From Anaerocolumna aminovalerica (GTDB lineage Bacteria > Bacillota > Clostridia > Lachnospirales > Lachnospiraceae): a stretch of 64,000 nt of DNA. The notes beneath the pieces are model-generated. The model ran no database searches and was not told where the DNA came from. It worked only from the letters and a program-made list of their open reading frames with translations. This document shows positions 43,484-51,750 of the stretch, piece by piece. The position numbers and the translations under genes were made by a program. Numbering within the stretch: the first letter of the stretch is position 1; each line of letters begins with the position of its first letter. The stretch is from the NCBI RefSeq assembly GCF_900115365.1, contig NZ_FOWD01000019.1, positions 1 to 64,000 of the forward strand. The letters run 5' to 3'.

Positions 43484-43700
43484 TTGAAGCGCAAATATTA
43501 ATTAAGCCGAGGATGCTTAACAATGGCCTTGGATTTACCAGCCTTTACGGCTTTCGGGGGAACTAAGTTGGAAAGTATGAAAAAATAAGAAGAAAGGATC
43601 AATTTGCCTGCCGCTTCTTTAAGTTATGTTTTTGTGGCAGTAAGATATCTGAAAAATTATGGCGTCAGCAAACAGATATGTATGCAATGGGTGAAGAAGG

Positions 43701-45620
43701 ATGAATCTTAAATCAACTTTATCAAAGGGGCTGCCTGTACCTTTAGGCGTTACCAGGCTTATTAATGGAATAAATTTTGCTGTATCCATACCCAATGAAG
43801 AAGAATGTATACTAAAATTATTCCACAAAGAAACAGGTGAAATGGCGGTATCTTTTCTTCTTACTTCTGAATATAAAACAGGTAATGTTTTCTCCTGTAT
43901 TCTGTCCGAATCGATGGTAAAAAAGAATCAGAAATTAATTTATTTATTTGAAAAACCCTATGAATATACCTATGGCTATGAAGTAAATGGCAGAGAACTT
44001 GCAGATCCCTATGCCAAATTGATTTATGGCAGAGAAATCTACGGAGAAGGAACCTTAAGCGGCAAACACAAATTAAGGGGTGGTTTACTTCCAAAGGAAT
44101 ATCTTTGGAAGGAGGATAAACCTCTATATATCCCCTATTCACAGTTAATTATTTACAAGTTACATTTACGAGGTTTTACCAAACACCCATCTTCAAAAGT
44201 ACAAAATCCCGGAACCTTTCAAGGGGTAACAGAAAAAATTCCCTATTTTAAGCAACTGGGTATTAATAGCATTCAGTTTATGCCAATATATGAATTCAAC
44301 GAAAATATACGTTTTAAAGGAATCGGAGAACAAGGAACTAAAGTTAATTACTGGGGTTATAGTGAAGACAATTTTTATTTTGCACCTAAGGCATCGTATG
44401 CAGCAAATCCAGTACAAGCAGATACAGAGTGTAAGACAATGATTAAGAAGCTCCATGAAGAAAAGATAGAAGTTATAATGGAGATGTATTTTCCCTATGG
44501 AACAAACCACATCCTAATTTTGGATTGTTTAAAATATTGGGTTATGGAATATCACATAGATGGTTTTTGCTTAATGGGTGAAAGGGTTCCGGGAACAACC
44601 ATAGCAATGGAGCCCATATTAGGAAGAACCAAATTGTTTGCAGCAGGATGGGATAAGGAGCAGGTATACAGCAGAGGATTTGTACCTTCTTTTAAGAATC
44701 TGGCAGAATATAATGATGGGTATTCCGTCGACATAAAAGGTTTTTTAAGAGGAGATGAATCTAAAATTTCCTCTTTCGCTTCCCGATTTAAATATAATCC
44801 GGATAAGTGGGGTGCCATTAATTATATTACCAATCATGATGGTTTTACTTTAATGGATCTGTATTCTTATGATGTAAAACATAATGAAGCAAATGGTGAG
44901 CACAACCGTGACGGTTTGGAATATAACTACAGTTGGAATTGTGGCAGGGAAGGAAAAACAAAGGATAAAAAAGTTTTAAGCCTTAGAAGAAAACAAATAC
45001 GAAATGCTTTTACTGTTCTTTTATTAAGCCAGGGTACGCCCCTTATATTAGCCGGAGATGAATTTGGAAACTCCCAATGGGGCAATAATAATCCCTACTG
45101 TCAGGATAATGAGATATCCTGGCTAAACTGGGATGACATAGATACCAATAAAGACATTTTTGAATTTGTAAAATTTCTTATTTCAATTCGACAATGCCAT
45201 CCTATCCTGCATATGGATTATCCGTTAAAAAGCATGGATTACATTTCAAGTGGTTATCCTGACCTGTCTTATCATGGGATTAAAGCCTGGTATCCGGATT
45301 ATTCTTTTTATAGCAGAATGTTGGGCATTATGCTGGCAGGACAATATGCAAAGGTAAGTCCGGCAGAAAATGATGTGAATTTATATATAGCATGTAATAT
45401 GCACTGGGAGGAGCATGTTTTTGATTTGCCCGGTCTTCCTAAAAATATGAAGTGGTATGTATTGTTTGATACAGCGGAAGAGAAGGGAACAGTCAGCTCT
45501 TTATCAGCAGATAAAAAAACAGTTGATAAGGAACCAGAAGAGAAAGAACTGGTACTTTCCAACAGCCAAAAGGAATGTAAGGTGAAAGAAAGATCCATTG
45601 TTGTTTTAATTGGGAAATAG
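43701..45620 (+). CDS. GH13 isoamylase/debranching-like protein lacking catalytic residues
   Basis: 639 residues. N-terminal CBM48-like domain, a TIM barrel from about 145, and a C-terminal beta domain. The family scaffold is clear: HLRGFTKHPSS, WGYSEDNFYFAPK, ITNHDGFTLMDLYSY (Asp380) and AGDEFGNSQWGNNNPYCQDN. But the region II motif, normally DGFRFD, reads DGFCLM (287-292), so Met292 stands where the nucleophile Asp should be. The region III motif, normally AEPWD, reads AAGWD (Gly316 in place of the acid Glu). Region I, normally DVVYNH, is EMYFPY. It probably does not hydrolyse glycogen; it may bind glycans or regulate. No ribosome binding site at ideal distance is visible (GAAGAAGG abuts the ATG). 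Confidence 0.85.
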   Translation: MNLKSTLSKGLPVPLGVTRLINGINFAVSIPNEEECILKLFHKETGEMAVSFLLTSEYKTGNVFSCILSESMVKKNQKLIYLFEKPYEYTYGYEVNGRELADPYAKLIYGREIYGEGTLSGKHKLRGGLLPKEYLWKEDKPLYIPYSQLIIYKLHLRGFTKHPSSKVQNPGTFQGVTEKIPYFKQLGINSIQFMPIYEFNENIRFKGIGEQGTKVNYWGYSEDNFYFAPKASYAANPVQADTECKTMIKKLHEEKIEVIMEMYFPYGTNHILILDCLKYWVMEYHIDGFCLMGERVPGTTIAMEPILGRTKLFAAGWDKEQVYSRGFVPSFKNLAEYNDGYSVDIKGFLRGDESKISSFASRFKYNPDKWGAINYITNHDGFTLMDLYSYDVKHNEANGEHNRDGLEYNYSWNCGREGKTKDKKVLSLRRKQIRNAFTVLLLSQGTPLILAGDEFGNSQWGNNNPYCQDNEISWLNWDDIDTNKDIFEFVKFLISIRQCHPILHMDYPLKSMDYISSGYPDLSYHGIKAWYPDYSFYSRMLGIMLAGQYAKVSPAENDVNLYIACNMHWEEHVFDLPGLPKNMKWYVLFDTAEEKGTVSSLSADKKTVDKEPEEKELVLSNSQKECKVKERSIVVLIGK

Positions 45621-45667
45621 CAGTAATATAGATTAAATTAAGATATAAAACGGGAGAAATATATTTC

Positions 45668-46348
45668 ATGAATGGTTTGAGTTTGAAATTAATTGCAATG
45701 TTTACCATGTTGATTGATCATGCAACAGCTCAATTAATACCCGGCAGTTCACCTCTTTGGTTTATTGGAAGAAGCATTGGCAGGCTTGCATTTCCTATCT
45801 TTTGTTTCTTGTTGGTAGAGGGATTTTTACATACAAGGAGTGTAAGAAATTATCTGATCCGGCTTGGAATCTTTGCTCTGATATCAGAAATACCTTTTGA
45901 TATAGCATTTATAAAAGGTGAAAATTTTATAGATAATTTAAGCGGTCAAAATATTTATTTTACTTTATTTATTGGTTTATTTGTAATACTTCTTATTCAA
46001 TTGGTTGAAAATAAATATAGATACAGCAGTACAATGACATTCATTTTAACAATAGTTATTATTCTAACAGGATGTCAAATGGCTGAGTTTTTAAGAACTG
46101 ACTATGGTGCAATGGGTATATTAATGATTGTATGCTTTTATTTATTCCGTAATAATAAATGGTTACTATTACTGACAATCTTTCTAGTAAATCAAACTAT
46201 TTTATCCATTCAGGGATTCGGTACTATTTCTTTATTGTTTATATGGCTTTATAATGGAGAAAGAGGACCTAAACTCAACAAATATATATTTTACGCTTTT
46301 TATCCGGTGCACATACTTATATTACATTGGATCAGCACAGTAATATAA
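45668..46348 (+). CDS. TraX-family membrane acetyltransferase
   Basis: 226 residues, about seven to eight membrane helices. The TraX start is typical: NGLSLKLIAMFTMLIDHATA, then GRLAFPIFCFLLVEGFLHT. TraX of F plasmid N-acetylates pilin; chromosomal relatives in Firmicutes likely acylate cell-surface molecules. It closes a run of genes with an esterase and an acyltransferase, hinting at acyl-group handling as a shared theme. CGGGAG lies upstream of the ATG. Complete. Confidence 0.88.
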   Translation: MNGLSLKLIAMFTMLIDHATAQLIPGSSPLWFIGRSIGRLAFPIFCFLLVEGFLHTRSVRNYLIRLGIFALISEIPFDIAFIKGENFIDNLSGQNIYFTLFIGLFVILLIQLVENKYRYSSTMTFILTIVIILTGCQMAEFLRTDYGAMGILMIVCFYLFRNNKWLLLLTIFLVNQTILSIQGFGTISLLFIWLYNGERGPKLNKYIFYAFYPVHILILHWISTVI

Positions 46349-46354
46349 ATGAAA

Positions 46355-46438
46355 ATGTCATTCTGAACTAATTCGTCCAATATAACCAAATGGGAAAAGA
46401 CTACTTGGTATGAGACAAAAATAAATTCAGAATGACAT
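46355..46438. repeat. GTCATTCTGA-type inverted repeat, copy 2
   Basis: Perfect 13-nt arms ATGTCATTCTGAA (46355-46367) and TTCAGAATGACAT (46426-46438) around a 58-nt centre. It lies between convergent genes and may also work as a terminator. Confidence 0.65.
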
Positions 46439-46453
46439 CATGAAAGAAGGAAA

Positions 46454-46669
46454 TTACTCTTCTGAATTACGAGGACTAATGCCCCTGCTTTCAGCTACTT
46501 TATCATATAAATCCAGAACACAGTGTTCATCCTCATCAAAATGTTTACAATTTAAGCAGGATACAGAATCCTCATCATCTGTTTTATTTGTGAATGAATT
46601 ATCAGATGTTTTTTCATAGCCGCTGCAATGTATTGCTACATCTTCATAAGCTTTATTACTAGCTCTCAT
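46454..46669 (-). CDS. Small Cys-motif protein, function unknown
   Basis: 71 residues, acidic. It contains VSCLNCKHFDEDEHCVLDLYDKV, a CxxC plus a third Cys and a His that could bind zinc. AAAGGAG lies about 6 nt upstream of the ATG, and the gene overlaps the upstream one by 4 bp (ATGA), both strong signs of a real gene. Many short Lachnospiraceae proteins carry a similar C-x2-C-x(9)-C motif, but I cannot name a family. Confidence 0.6.
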   Translation of the reverse strand: MRASNKAYEDVAIHCSGYEKTSDNSFTNKTDDEDSVSCLNCKHFDEDEHCVLDLYDKVAESRGISPRNSEE

Positions 46670-46869
46670 AAGGTTTCTCCTTTCCCATGAGAATAATCAT
46701 GGAGATCATCATAATAATTGTAATTTGAGTTTAAGAAGCTGCCGGTTAAGTCTTCGGCTGAAATCGAATTCTTATCAGGAAAATAATAAGAAGTCGGTTC
46801 ATCGAAGTCTACAACACTATTTTTACTTGGGAAGCGATAGTAGCTTCTCTTGGAATGATCAAAATACAT
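46666..46869 (-). CDS. Small Tyr/Asp-rich protein, function unknown
   Basis: 67 residues rich in Tyr, Ser and Asp (YFDHSKRSYYRFP, then NSNYNYYDDLHDYSHGKG) with no hydrophobic segment. It starts 11-12 nt after AAGGAGGG and ends over the start of the next small gene. It is probably disordered. A minus-strand promoter (TTGCAT, 16 bp, GATACT) may lie in the gap upstream. Function not recognised. Confidence 0.55.
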   Translation of the reverse strand: MYFDHSKRSYYRFPSKNSVVDFDEPTSYYFPDKNSISAEDLTGSFLNSNYNYYDDLHDYSHGKGETL

Positions 46870-46983
46870 GATAAATATCCCTCCTTGATGTCAAAATCTT
46901 ATTGCATGATCTTAGGATACGAAGTATCCATCTGACAGCGTTCTATGCAATAACGGTTAATGCATAAAATTGCATACAATGCA

Positions 46984-47012
46984 TTGGAACCAGGGTGATA
47001 TCATGCTATACT
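46984..47012 (+). promoter_or_regulatory. Promoter of the DUF5721-like gene
   Basis: TTGGAA (46984-46989), a 17-bp spacer and extended -10 TGC-TATACT (47007-47012). The divergent gap 46870-47040 contains repeated TGCAT/ATGCA words (46917, 46945, 46963, 46972 and near) that may serve both directions. Confidence 0.55.
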
Positions 47013-47040
47013 AGTTTTTGCAAAATGGAGGGAAATATAC

Positions 47041-47538
47041 ATGATTTCTTTAAAAATAATTGATGTGAAGGACTTTATGTCTAAATTTTTAATATCCAAT
47101 GTTTTCGATAATTTTTTAATAAACGAATTAGATATAAATACCTTTACACATTTTCACATTGATGGAAAATTAAATAAAGAGTTTTATTCTAAGGATGAGT
47201 TAGAGATACTAGGTGAAAGAAATTATTCCAAGTGGAGTGAAATAAAACCCTTTGCATTTACTATAATAAAAGGCAATAAACTGCCAATATTCATAAAAGC
47301 AGTATTTGCGTTATCTCCTGAAAATATTGAAAAAGTAATTCAGAAATCAGGCATACCCATGAAGAAAGAGGAAATAAACGGATTGTTTATGAACCTTAGA
47401 TACGAAAAAGAAAATCTCAACATCATTACAGGAACATCAATAAAAACCTTTACCTTAGATAAAACCTTAGATCAAGTATGGGACGGTTATGTGAAGGACT
47501 TCCTGAAATACTATGAAATTGCAGTGGAAGAAATCTGA
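47041..47538 (+). CDS. DUF5721-like protein
   Basis: 165 residues, no signal or membrane segment. The start MISLKIIDVKDFMSKFL and central HFHIDGKLNKEFYSKDELE, then KWSEIKPFAFTIIKGNKLP, match my memory of the DUF5721 family found in Lachnospiraceae, known only as conserved hypothetical. GGAGGG lies 6-11 nt upstream. It stands as a single gene just before the heat-shock promoter of htpG. Confidence 0.6.
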   Translation: MISLKIIDVKDFMSKFLISNVFDNFLINELDINTFTHFHIDGKLNKEFYSKDELEILGERNYSKWSEIKPFAFTIIKGNKLPIFIKAVFALSPENIEKVIQKSGIPMKKEEINGLFMNLRYEKENLNIITGTSIKTFTLDKTLDQVWDGYVKDFLKYYEIAVEEI

Positions 47539-47606
47539 ATGTAAATAGAAAAATTATCCGGTAAAGCAAATTTATAACATGAAAATATAATATAATTTAC
47601 AAATTA

Positions 47607-47633
47607 CTAGCACTCTCTTTTGATGAGTGCTAA
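47607..47633. promoter_or_regulatory. CIRCE element (HrcA operator)
   Basis: CTAGCACTC-N9-GAGTGCTAA, differing from the consensus TTAGCACTC-N9-GAGTGCTAA at one base. HrcA bound here should repress htpG until heat or unfolded protein removes it. The promoter lies 8 bp downstream. Confidence 0.93.
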
Positions 47634-47640
47634 TTTTCTC

Positions 47641-47672
47641 TTGACAAATAAAAGTTACAGTATTAATATAAT
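47641..47672 (+). promoter_or_regulatory. htpG promoter
   Basis: -35 TTGACA (47641-47646). The -10 is either TAATAT (47664-47669, 17-bp spacer) or TATAAT (47667-47672, 20-bp spacer). The leader to the ATG is about 170 nt. Confidence 0.7.
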
Positions 47673-47705
47673 TACTAACGAGGAAAGAAAAGTATGTTTC
47701 CAAAG

Positions 47706-47792
47706 CGACATCATGTCGAAAGGTTGGAATCCTTTCAAAGGTTGAAAGAATTTCAACCGGAAATAATGCTACATAAAAAGTCTTCAGACTTT
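47706..47792 (+). promoter_or_regulatory. Four consecutive hairpins in the htpG leader
   Basis: CGACAT-C-ATGTCG (47706-47718), GAAAGG-N7-CCTTTC (47718-47736), GGTTGAAA-GAA-TTTCAACC (47740-47758) and AAAGTC-N4-GACTTT (47777-47792). All are perfect. They are too far from the ribosome binding site (AAGGAG near 47834) to hide it directly, but may affect mRNA stability or folding with temperature. Confidence 0.6.
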
Positions 47793-47846
47793 GAAGAGAG
47801 CATGGTTATATAAATAAAAAACATTAACATAAAAGGAGCGATTTAA

Positions 47847-49898
47847 ATGAATAAAGAACATGGTAGTTTGTCTATTAATTCAGAGAATATATTTCCTATT
47901 ATTAAAAAATGGTTATATTCTGATCATGACATTTTTATAAGAGAGTTAATTTCAAATGGCAGTGATGCAATTACTAAATTAAAAAAACTAGAATTAATGG
48001 GAGAGGCAACACTTCCGGATGATAATAAATTCAGAATTGATGTAATCGTTAATCCGGAAGAAAAGACACTGAAATTCATTGATAACGGTGTTGGTATGAC
48101 TGCTGATGAAGTAAAAGAATACATTAACCAGATTGCATTCTCCGGTGCAACAGATTTCTTAAATAAGTACAAAGACAAAGCCAACGAAGATCAAATTATC
48201 GGACATTTTGGTTTAGGCTTCTATTCTGCTTTTATGGTTGCTGACAAAGTTACCATTGACACCTTATCCTGGCAGGAAGGAGCGGAAAGTGTTCATTGGG
48301 AGTCAGAAGGCGGTACGGAATTTACAATGACCCAGGGAACCAGAGATACAAGAGGAACAGAGATTACTCTGTATCTGAATGAAGAAAGCTATGAATTCTC
48401 TAACGAATACAGAGCAAAAGAAGTAATAAATAAATATTGTTCCTTTATGCCGGTAGAAATATATTTTAAAAATGCCAATGCCCCGGAAGAGTTTGAAGAA
48501 AGTGTAGAAACTACAGACCCAGAAGAAAATGCAGCAGATGATAATATCATTGACGCAGAAGTAAAAGAAGATGGTACGGCGGTTGATAAGAAAGTTCCAA
48601 AGCAGCCGGAGCCTATTAATAATACTACTCCTTTATGGATGAAACATCCAAATGATTGTACCGAAGAGGAATATAAAGAGTTTTACCGGAATGTATTCCA
48701 TGACTATAAAGAACCGTTGTTCTGGATTCACTTAAATATGGATTACCCATTTAACTTAAAAGGTATTCTATATTTTCCTAAAATCAATACAGAATATGAT
48801 TCTTTGGAAGGAACCATTAAGCTATATTGCAATCAGGTGTTTATAGCAGATAATATTAAAGAAGTAATTCCGGAATTTTTAATGCTTTTGAAAGGTACCA
48901 TCGATTGTCCGGATCTGCCATTGAATGTATCCAGAAGTGCTTTGCAAAATGATGGATTTGTTAAAAAAATCTCTGACTATATTACCAAGAAAGTTGCAGA
49001 CAAGCTTTCTGGGATGTATAAACTTGAAAAGGAAAGCTATGAAAATTTCTGGGATGATATCAGTCCATTTATTAAATTTGGCTGCTTAAAAGATGATAAA
49101 TTCAGAGAAAAAATGAAAGATTTTATAATCTTTAAGAACTTAGAAGGCAAATATATAACATTGCCTGAGTATGTTAAAGCAAGTGAGAAAGCAGATACAG
49201 ACGAAACAGCTGAAGAGAATGCAGCACAGGATAAAGCAGAAGATACTTCCTCTAAAGAGAAGTCAGAAGAGGCTTCAGATAAAAAAGAGGATGAAGAAAA
49301 GCATGTTATTTATTATGTTACCAACGAACAGCAACAGAGCCAGTACATTAACATGTTTAAAGAAGAAGGCATTGATGCACTTATTTTAACACATAATATT
49401 GACCAGCCATTCATCACACAATTGGAACAACATGAAAGGTCATATCGTTTCCAAAGAATTGATGCGGATATTACAGACAGTTTTAAAGAGGACAATGATG
49501 AAGAAGGATTAAAAGCACAACATGACAAATTGTCTGAACTATTCCGAAAAGTTTTAAACAATGACAAACTAGAAGTGAAAGTCATGAAATTAAAGAATGA
49601 TAAAGTTTCCTCAATGATCACTCTTTCAGAGGAAGGAAGAAGAATGCAGGAAATGATGAAAATGTATAACATGTATGGAATGAATCCCGACATGTTTGGT
49701 AATGAGCAAACTCTGGTTCTAAATGCAAACAACAAATTAGTACAATATATTTTTGAAAATACAGACAGTAAAAATGTACCAATGATTTGCCAACAACTAT
49801 ATGATTTGGCTATGCTAAGTCACAAACCGTTGGATGGTGAGTCTATGACTAAATTTATAGCAAGAAGCAATGAAATCATGATGCTTTTAGCAAAATAG
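47847..49898 (+). CDS. htpG: Molecular chaperone HtpG (Hsp90)
   Basis: 683 residues. The GHKL ATPase domain has HDIFIRELISNGSDA (about 30), DNGVGMTADEV and GHFGLGFYSAFMV. The middle domain contains PLNVSRSALQND with its catalytic Arg. An acidic, Lys-rich insertion (about 445-490, many Glu/Lys/Asp) replaces a usually short loop, and another acidic stretch lies at about 215-255; both make the protein longer than the usual 620-630. It helps fold client proteins under stress. It is a single gene behind a CIRCE operator, with a strong terminator. Confidence 0.95.
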   Translation: MNKEHGSLSINSENIFPIIKKWLYSDHDIFIRELISNGSDAITKLKKLELMGEATLPDDNKFRIDVIVNPEEKTLKFIDNGVGMTADEVKEYINQIAFSGATDFLNKYKDKANEDQIIGHFGLGFYSAFMVADKVTIDTLSWQEGAESVHWESEGGTEFTMTQGTRDTRGTEITLYLNEESYEFSNEYRAKEVINKYCSFMPVEIYFKNANAPEEFEESVETTDPEENAADDNIIDAEVKEDGTAVDKKVPKQPEPINNTTPLWMKHPNDCTEEEYKEFYRNVFHDYKEPLFWIHLNMDYPFNLKGILYFPKINTEYDSLEGTIKLYCNQVFIADNIKEVIPEFLMLLKGTIDCPDLPLNVSRSALQNDGFVKKISDYITKKVADKLSGMYKLEKESYENFWDDISPFIKFGCLKDDKFREKMKDFIIFKNLEGKYITLPEYVKASEKADTDETAEENAAQDKAEDTSSKEKSEEASDKKEDEEKHVIYYVTNEQQQSQYINMFKEEGIDALILTHNIDQPFITQLEQHERSYRFQRIDADITDSFKEDNDEEGLKAQHDKLSELFRKVLNNDKLEVKVMKLKNDKVSSMITLSEEGRRMQEMMKMYNMYGMNPDMFGNEQTLVLNANNKLVQYIFENTDSKNVPMICQQLYDLAMLSHKPLDGESMTKFIARSNEIMMLLAK

Positions 49899-49924
49899 AA
49901 ATAACTGCCTAAGGCAGATTTTAA

Positions 49925-50003
49925 GGGATGCTGTATATTTAAATTTATAAATCAGTAAAATACGGACTGGTTTTTAGCAATTTAAATATGCAGCATCTCT
50001 TTT
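49925..50003 (+). terminator. htpG terminator
   Basis: 20-nt arms (49925-49944 and 49980-49999) with two G-T pairs and a 35-nt loop holding a smaller stem, ending TCTTTTATTTG. Confidence 0.85.
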
Positions 50004-50241
50004 ATTTGTTCAAGCAAAGACATCCTATAATTATAAAAAAAGTCTTTTCAAATGTAATATTTTGTGCTATGATTAGTAGTAATAAAAACCATATGATATA
50101 GTGAGGAAGCAAATGCTATATGGTTAATGTTTCTAATATATGGGATTTTGTAAACTTTTTGGAGATAAAAACTATAATATGGAATACTATACTTAAAATT
50201 TAGTGGAATAATTATGATATAGACTTTAGGAGGAATAGGAT

Positions 50242-51078
50242 ATGGCATATAGAATTATAGGAGACAGCTGCACTGATCTAACAGAGGAAATGAAAAATCA
50301 AATGAAGGTTCAATTAGTGCCTTTATCCATAGAAATAGATGGAGAGACCATTTATGACGATATTAATTTTAACCAAGAGGATTTTTTGAACAAGTTAGAA
50401 AAGAGCCCTAACTGTCCTAAATCATCCTGCCCATCACCTGATACTTATATGAAATTATATGAAGGGGAAGAAGATATATATGTGGTTACTCTTTCTTCAA
50501 GTTTAAGCGGTTCTTACAATAGCGCTTTACTTGCAAAAAGATTATATTTGGAAGAACATCCTAATAAGAATATCGCAGTATTTGATTCCCGAAGTGCCTC
50601 TGTTGGGCAGACACTAATTGTTAAGAAGATTTATGAATATGCTGAAGAAGGAAAAAGTTTTGAGGAGATTGTTAAATTAGTAGAACAATACCGGGATGAA
50701 CAGAATACTAAATTTGTACTTGAGAATTTGGATACCTTACGTAAGAATGGAAGATTAACCAGTTTGCAAGCCATACTGGTAAGTGCTTTGAATATAAAAC
50801 CTGTTATGGGATCAACACCGGAAGGAACTATCAACAAATTGGGTCAGGCAAGAGGTATTCTAAAGGCGTTGAGTTTAATGGCAAAACTTATAGAAGAAGA
50901 TGCAGGAAGTGTCATTAATAAAACATTGGGTATTGCTCATTGTAATAATTTAGAAAGAGCAATATTTGTTAAAGATGAGATATTAAAAAGATTACCCTTT
51001 AAAGACTGGTTTATAGTCAATACAGCAGGTATCAGTACCATGTATGCCAATCGCGGAGGAGTAATTGTTAGTTATTAG
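50242..51078 (+). CDS. DegV-family fatty-acid-binding protein (1)
   Basis: 278 residues. DegV landmarks: IIGDSCTDL at the N-terminus, DDINFNQEDF, SCPSPDTYM, VTLSSSLSGSYNSA (about 85), VFDSRSASVGQ and KNGRLTSLQA. In Firmicutes DegV/FakB proteins hold a fatty acid for phosphorylation by FakA. No fakA gene is in the window. A second DegV lies 4.4 kb on, from a different subgroup judging by sequence. TAGGAGGAA precedes the ATG. A terminator follows. Confidence 0.93.
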   Translation: MAYRIIGDSCTDLTEEMKNQMKVQLVPLSIEIDGETIYDDINFNQEDFLNKLEKSPNCPKSSCPSPDTYMKLYEGEEDIYVVTLSSSLSGSYNSALLAKRLYLEEHPNKNIAVFDSRSASVGQTLIVKKIYEYAEEGKSFEEIVKLVEQYRDEQNTKFVLENLDTLRKNGRLTSLQAILVSALNIKPVMGSTPEGTINKLGQARGILKALSLMAKLIEEDAGSVINKTLGIAHCNNLERAIFVKDEILKRLPFKDWFIVNTAGISTMYANRGGVIVSY

Positions 51079-51166
51079 TTCAAAATATGTGCATGTACAC
51101 TGTATTAACGTTGAGGTAACATCATTTATCCTCATTGCCATAATAGAATAATGGGAAAGTATCGTC

Positions 51167-51218
51167 AAAAACAGATCTGGATAGGGCGTTTTAATGCTCT
51201 GTCTCAGATCTGTTTTTT
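51167..51218 (+). terminator. Terminator after degV (1)
   Basis: AAAAACAGATCTG (51167-51179) and CAGATCTGTTTTTT (51205-51218) with a 25-nt loop holding a small stem. Confidence 0.85.
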
Positions 51219-51298
51219 GTTACATGACCTAAAGTTTTGTGAAAAACTTGGATAACACCTTGTATTTTAGTCAATTTAATGAAGCCTCTTCGAAAGTA

Positions 51299-51650
51299 GT
51301 ATTATTCGTTACTGCTGCCGGGGCAGAAAAAGTTAACTGTTCTGACCACAGATAAGACTAAGTTGAGTGAAACGGAGGGAACCTCTCCGGCGGTGTCTGA
51401 TTTAATTACAGTATCCCGCTTTACCTCTGGAACTAATAAGAAGAATTTGATCAAATCCTTTATTAATCTTTCTTATAAACAAAAAAAGGAATTTGACTAT
51501 AGTGCAAGTGTAAAAAAATATGGTAATTATCTGTTAATTCCTGTGACCTGTATGGATTATAATGATACCAGCTATGGATGGAGAGGCAGATGTAGTGTCA
51601 CCTGGTATGTGGCTGATTTAGACGGTAAGATACTTGCACAGTTTCAGTAA
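51299..51650 (+). pseudogene. Remnant of a secreted or lipoprotein gene
   Basis: An open frame of about 117 codons with protein-like content (LTVLTTDKTKLSETEG; then NYLLIPVTCMDYND; ending SVTWYVADLDGKILAQFQ) but no ATG and no ribosome binding site; a TTG at 51363 has nothing suitable before it. Another frame just upstream also reads protein-like (EASSKVVLFVTAAGAEKVN), so a frameshift plus loss of the N-terminus is the likely history. Family not recognised. Confidence 0.45.
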
Positions 51651-51750
51651 AGGAATAGGAGGGTAAAAGTTTTAGGAATAGTTCTTATTAATGTTAATTT
51701 TTTTCATTATAATACATATATATTAGTAAAAAGAAAATAAAGGTTTTAAG

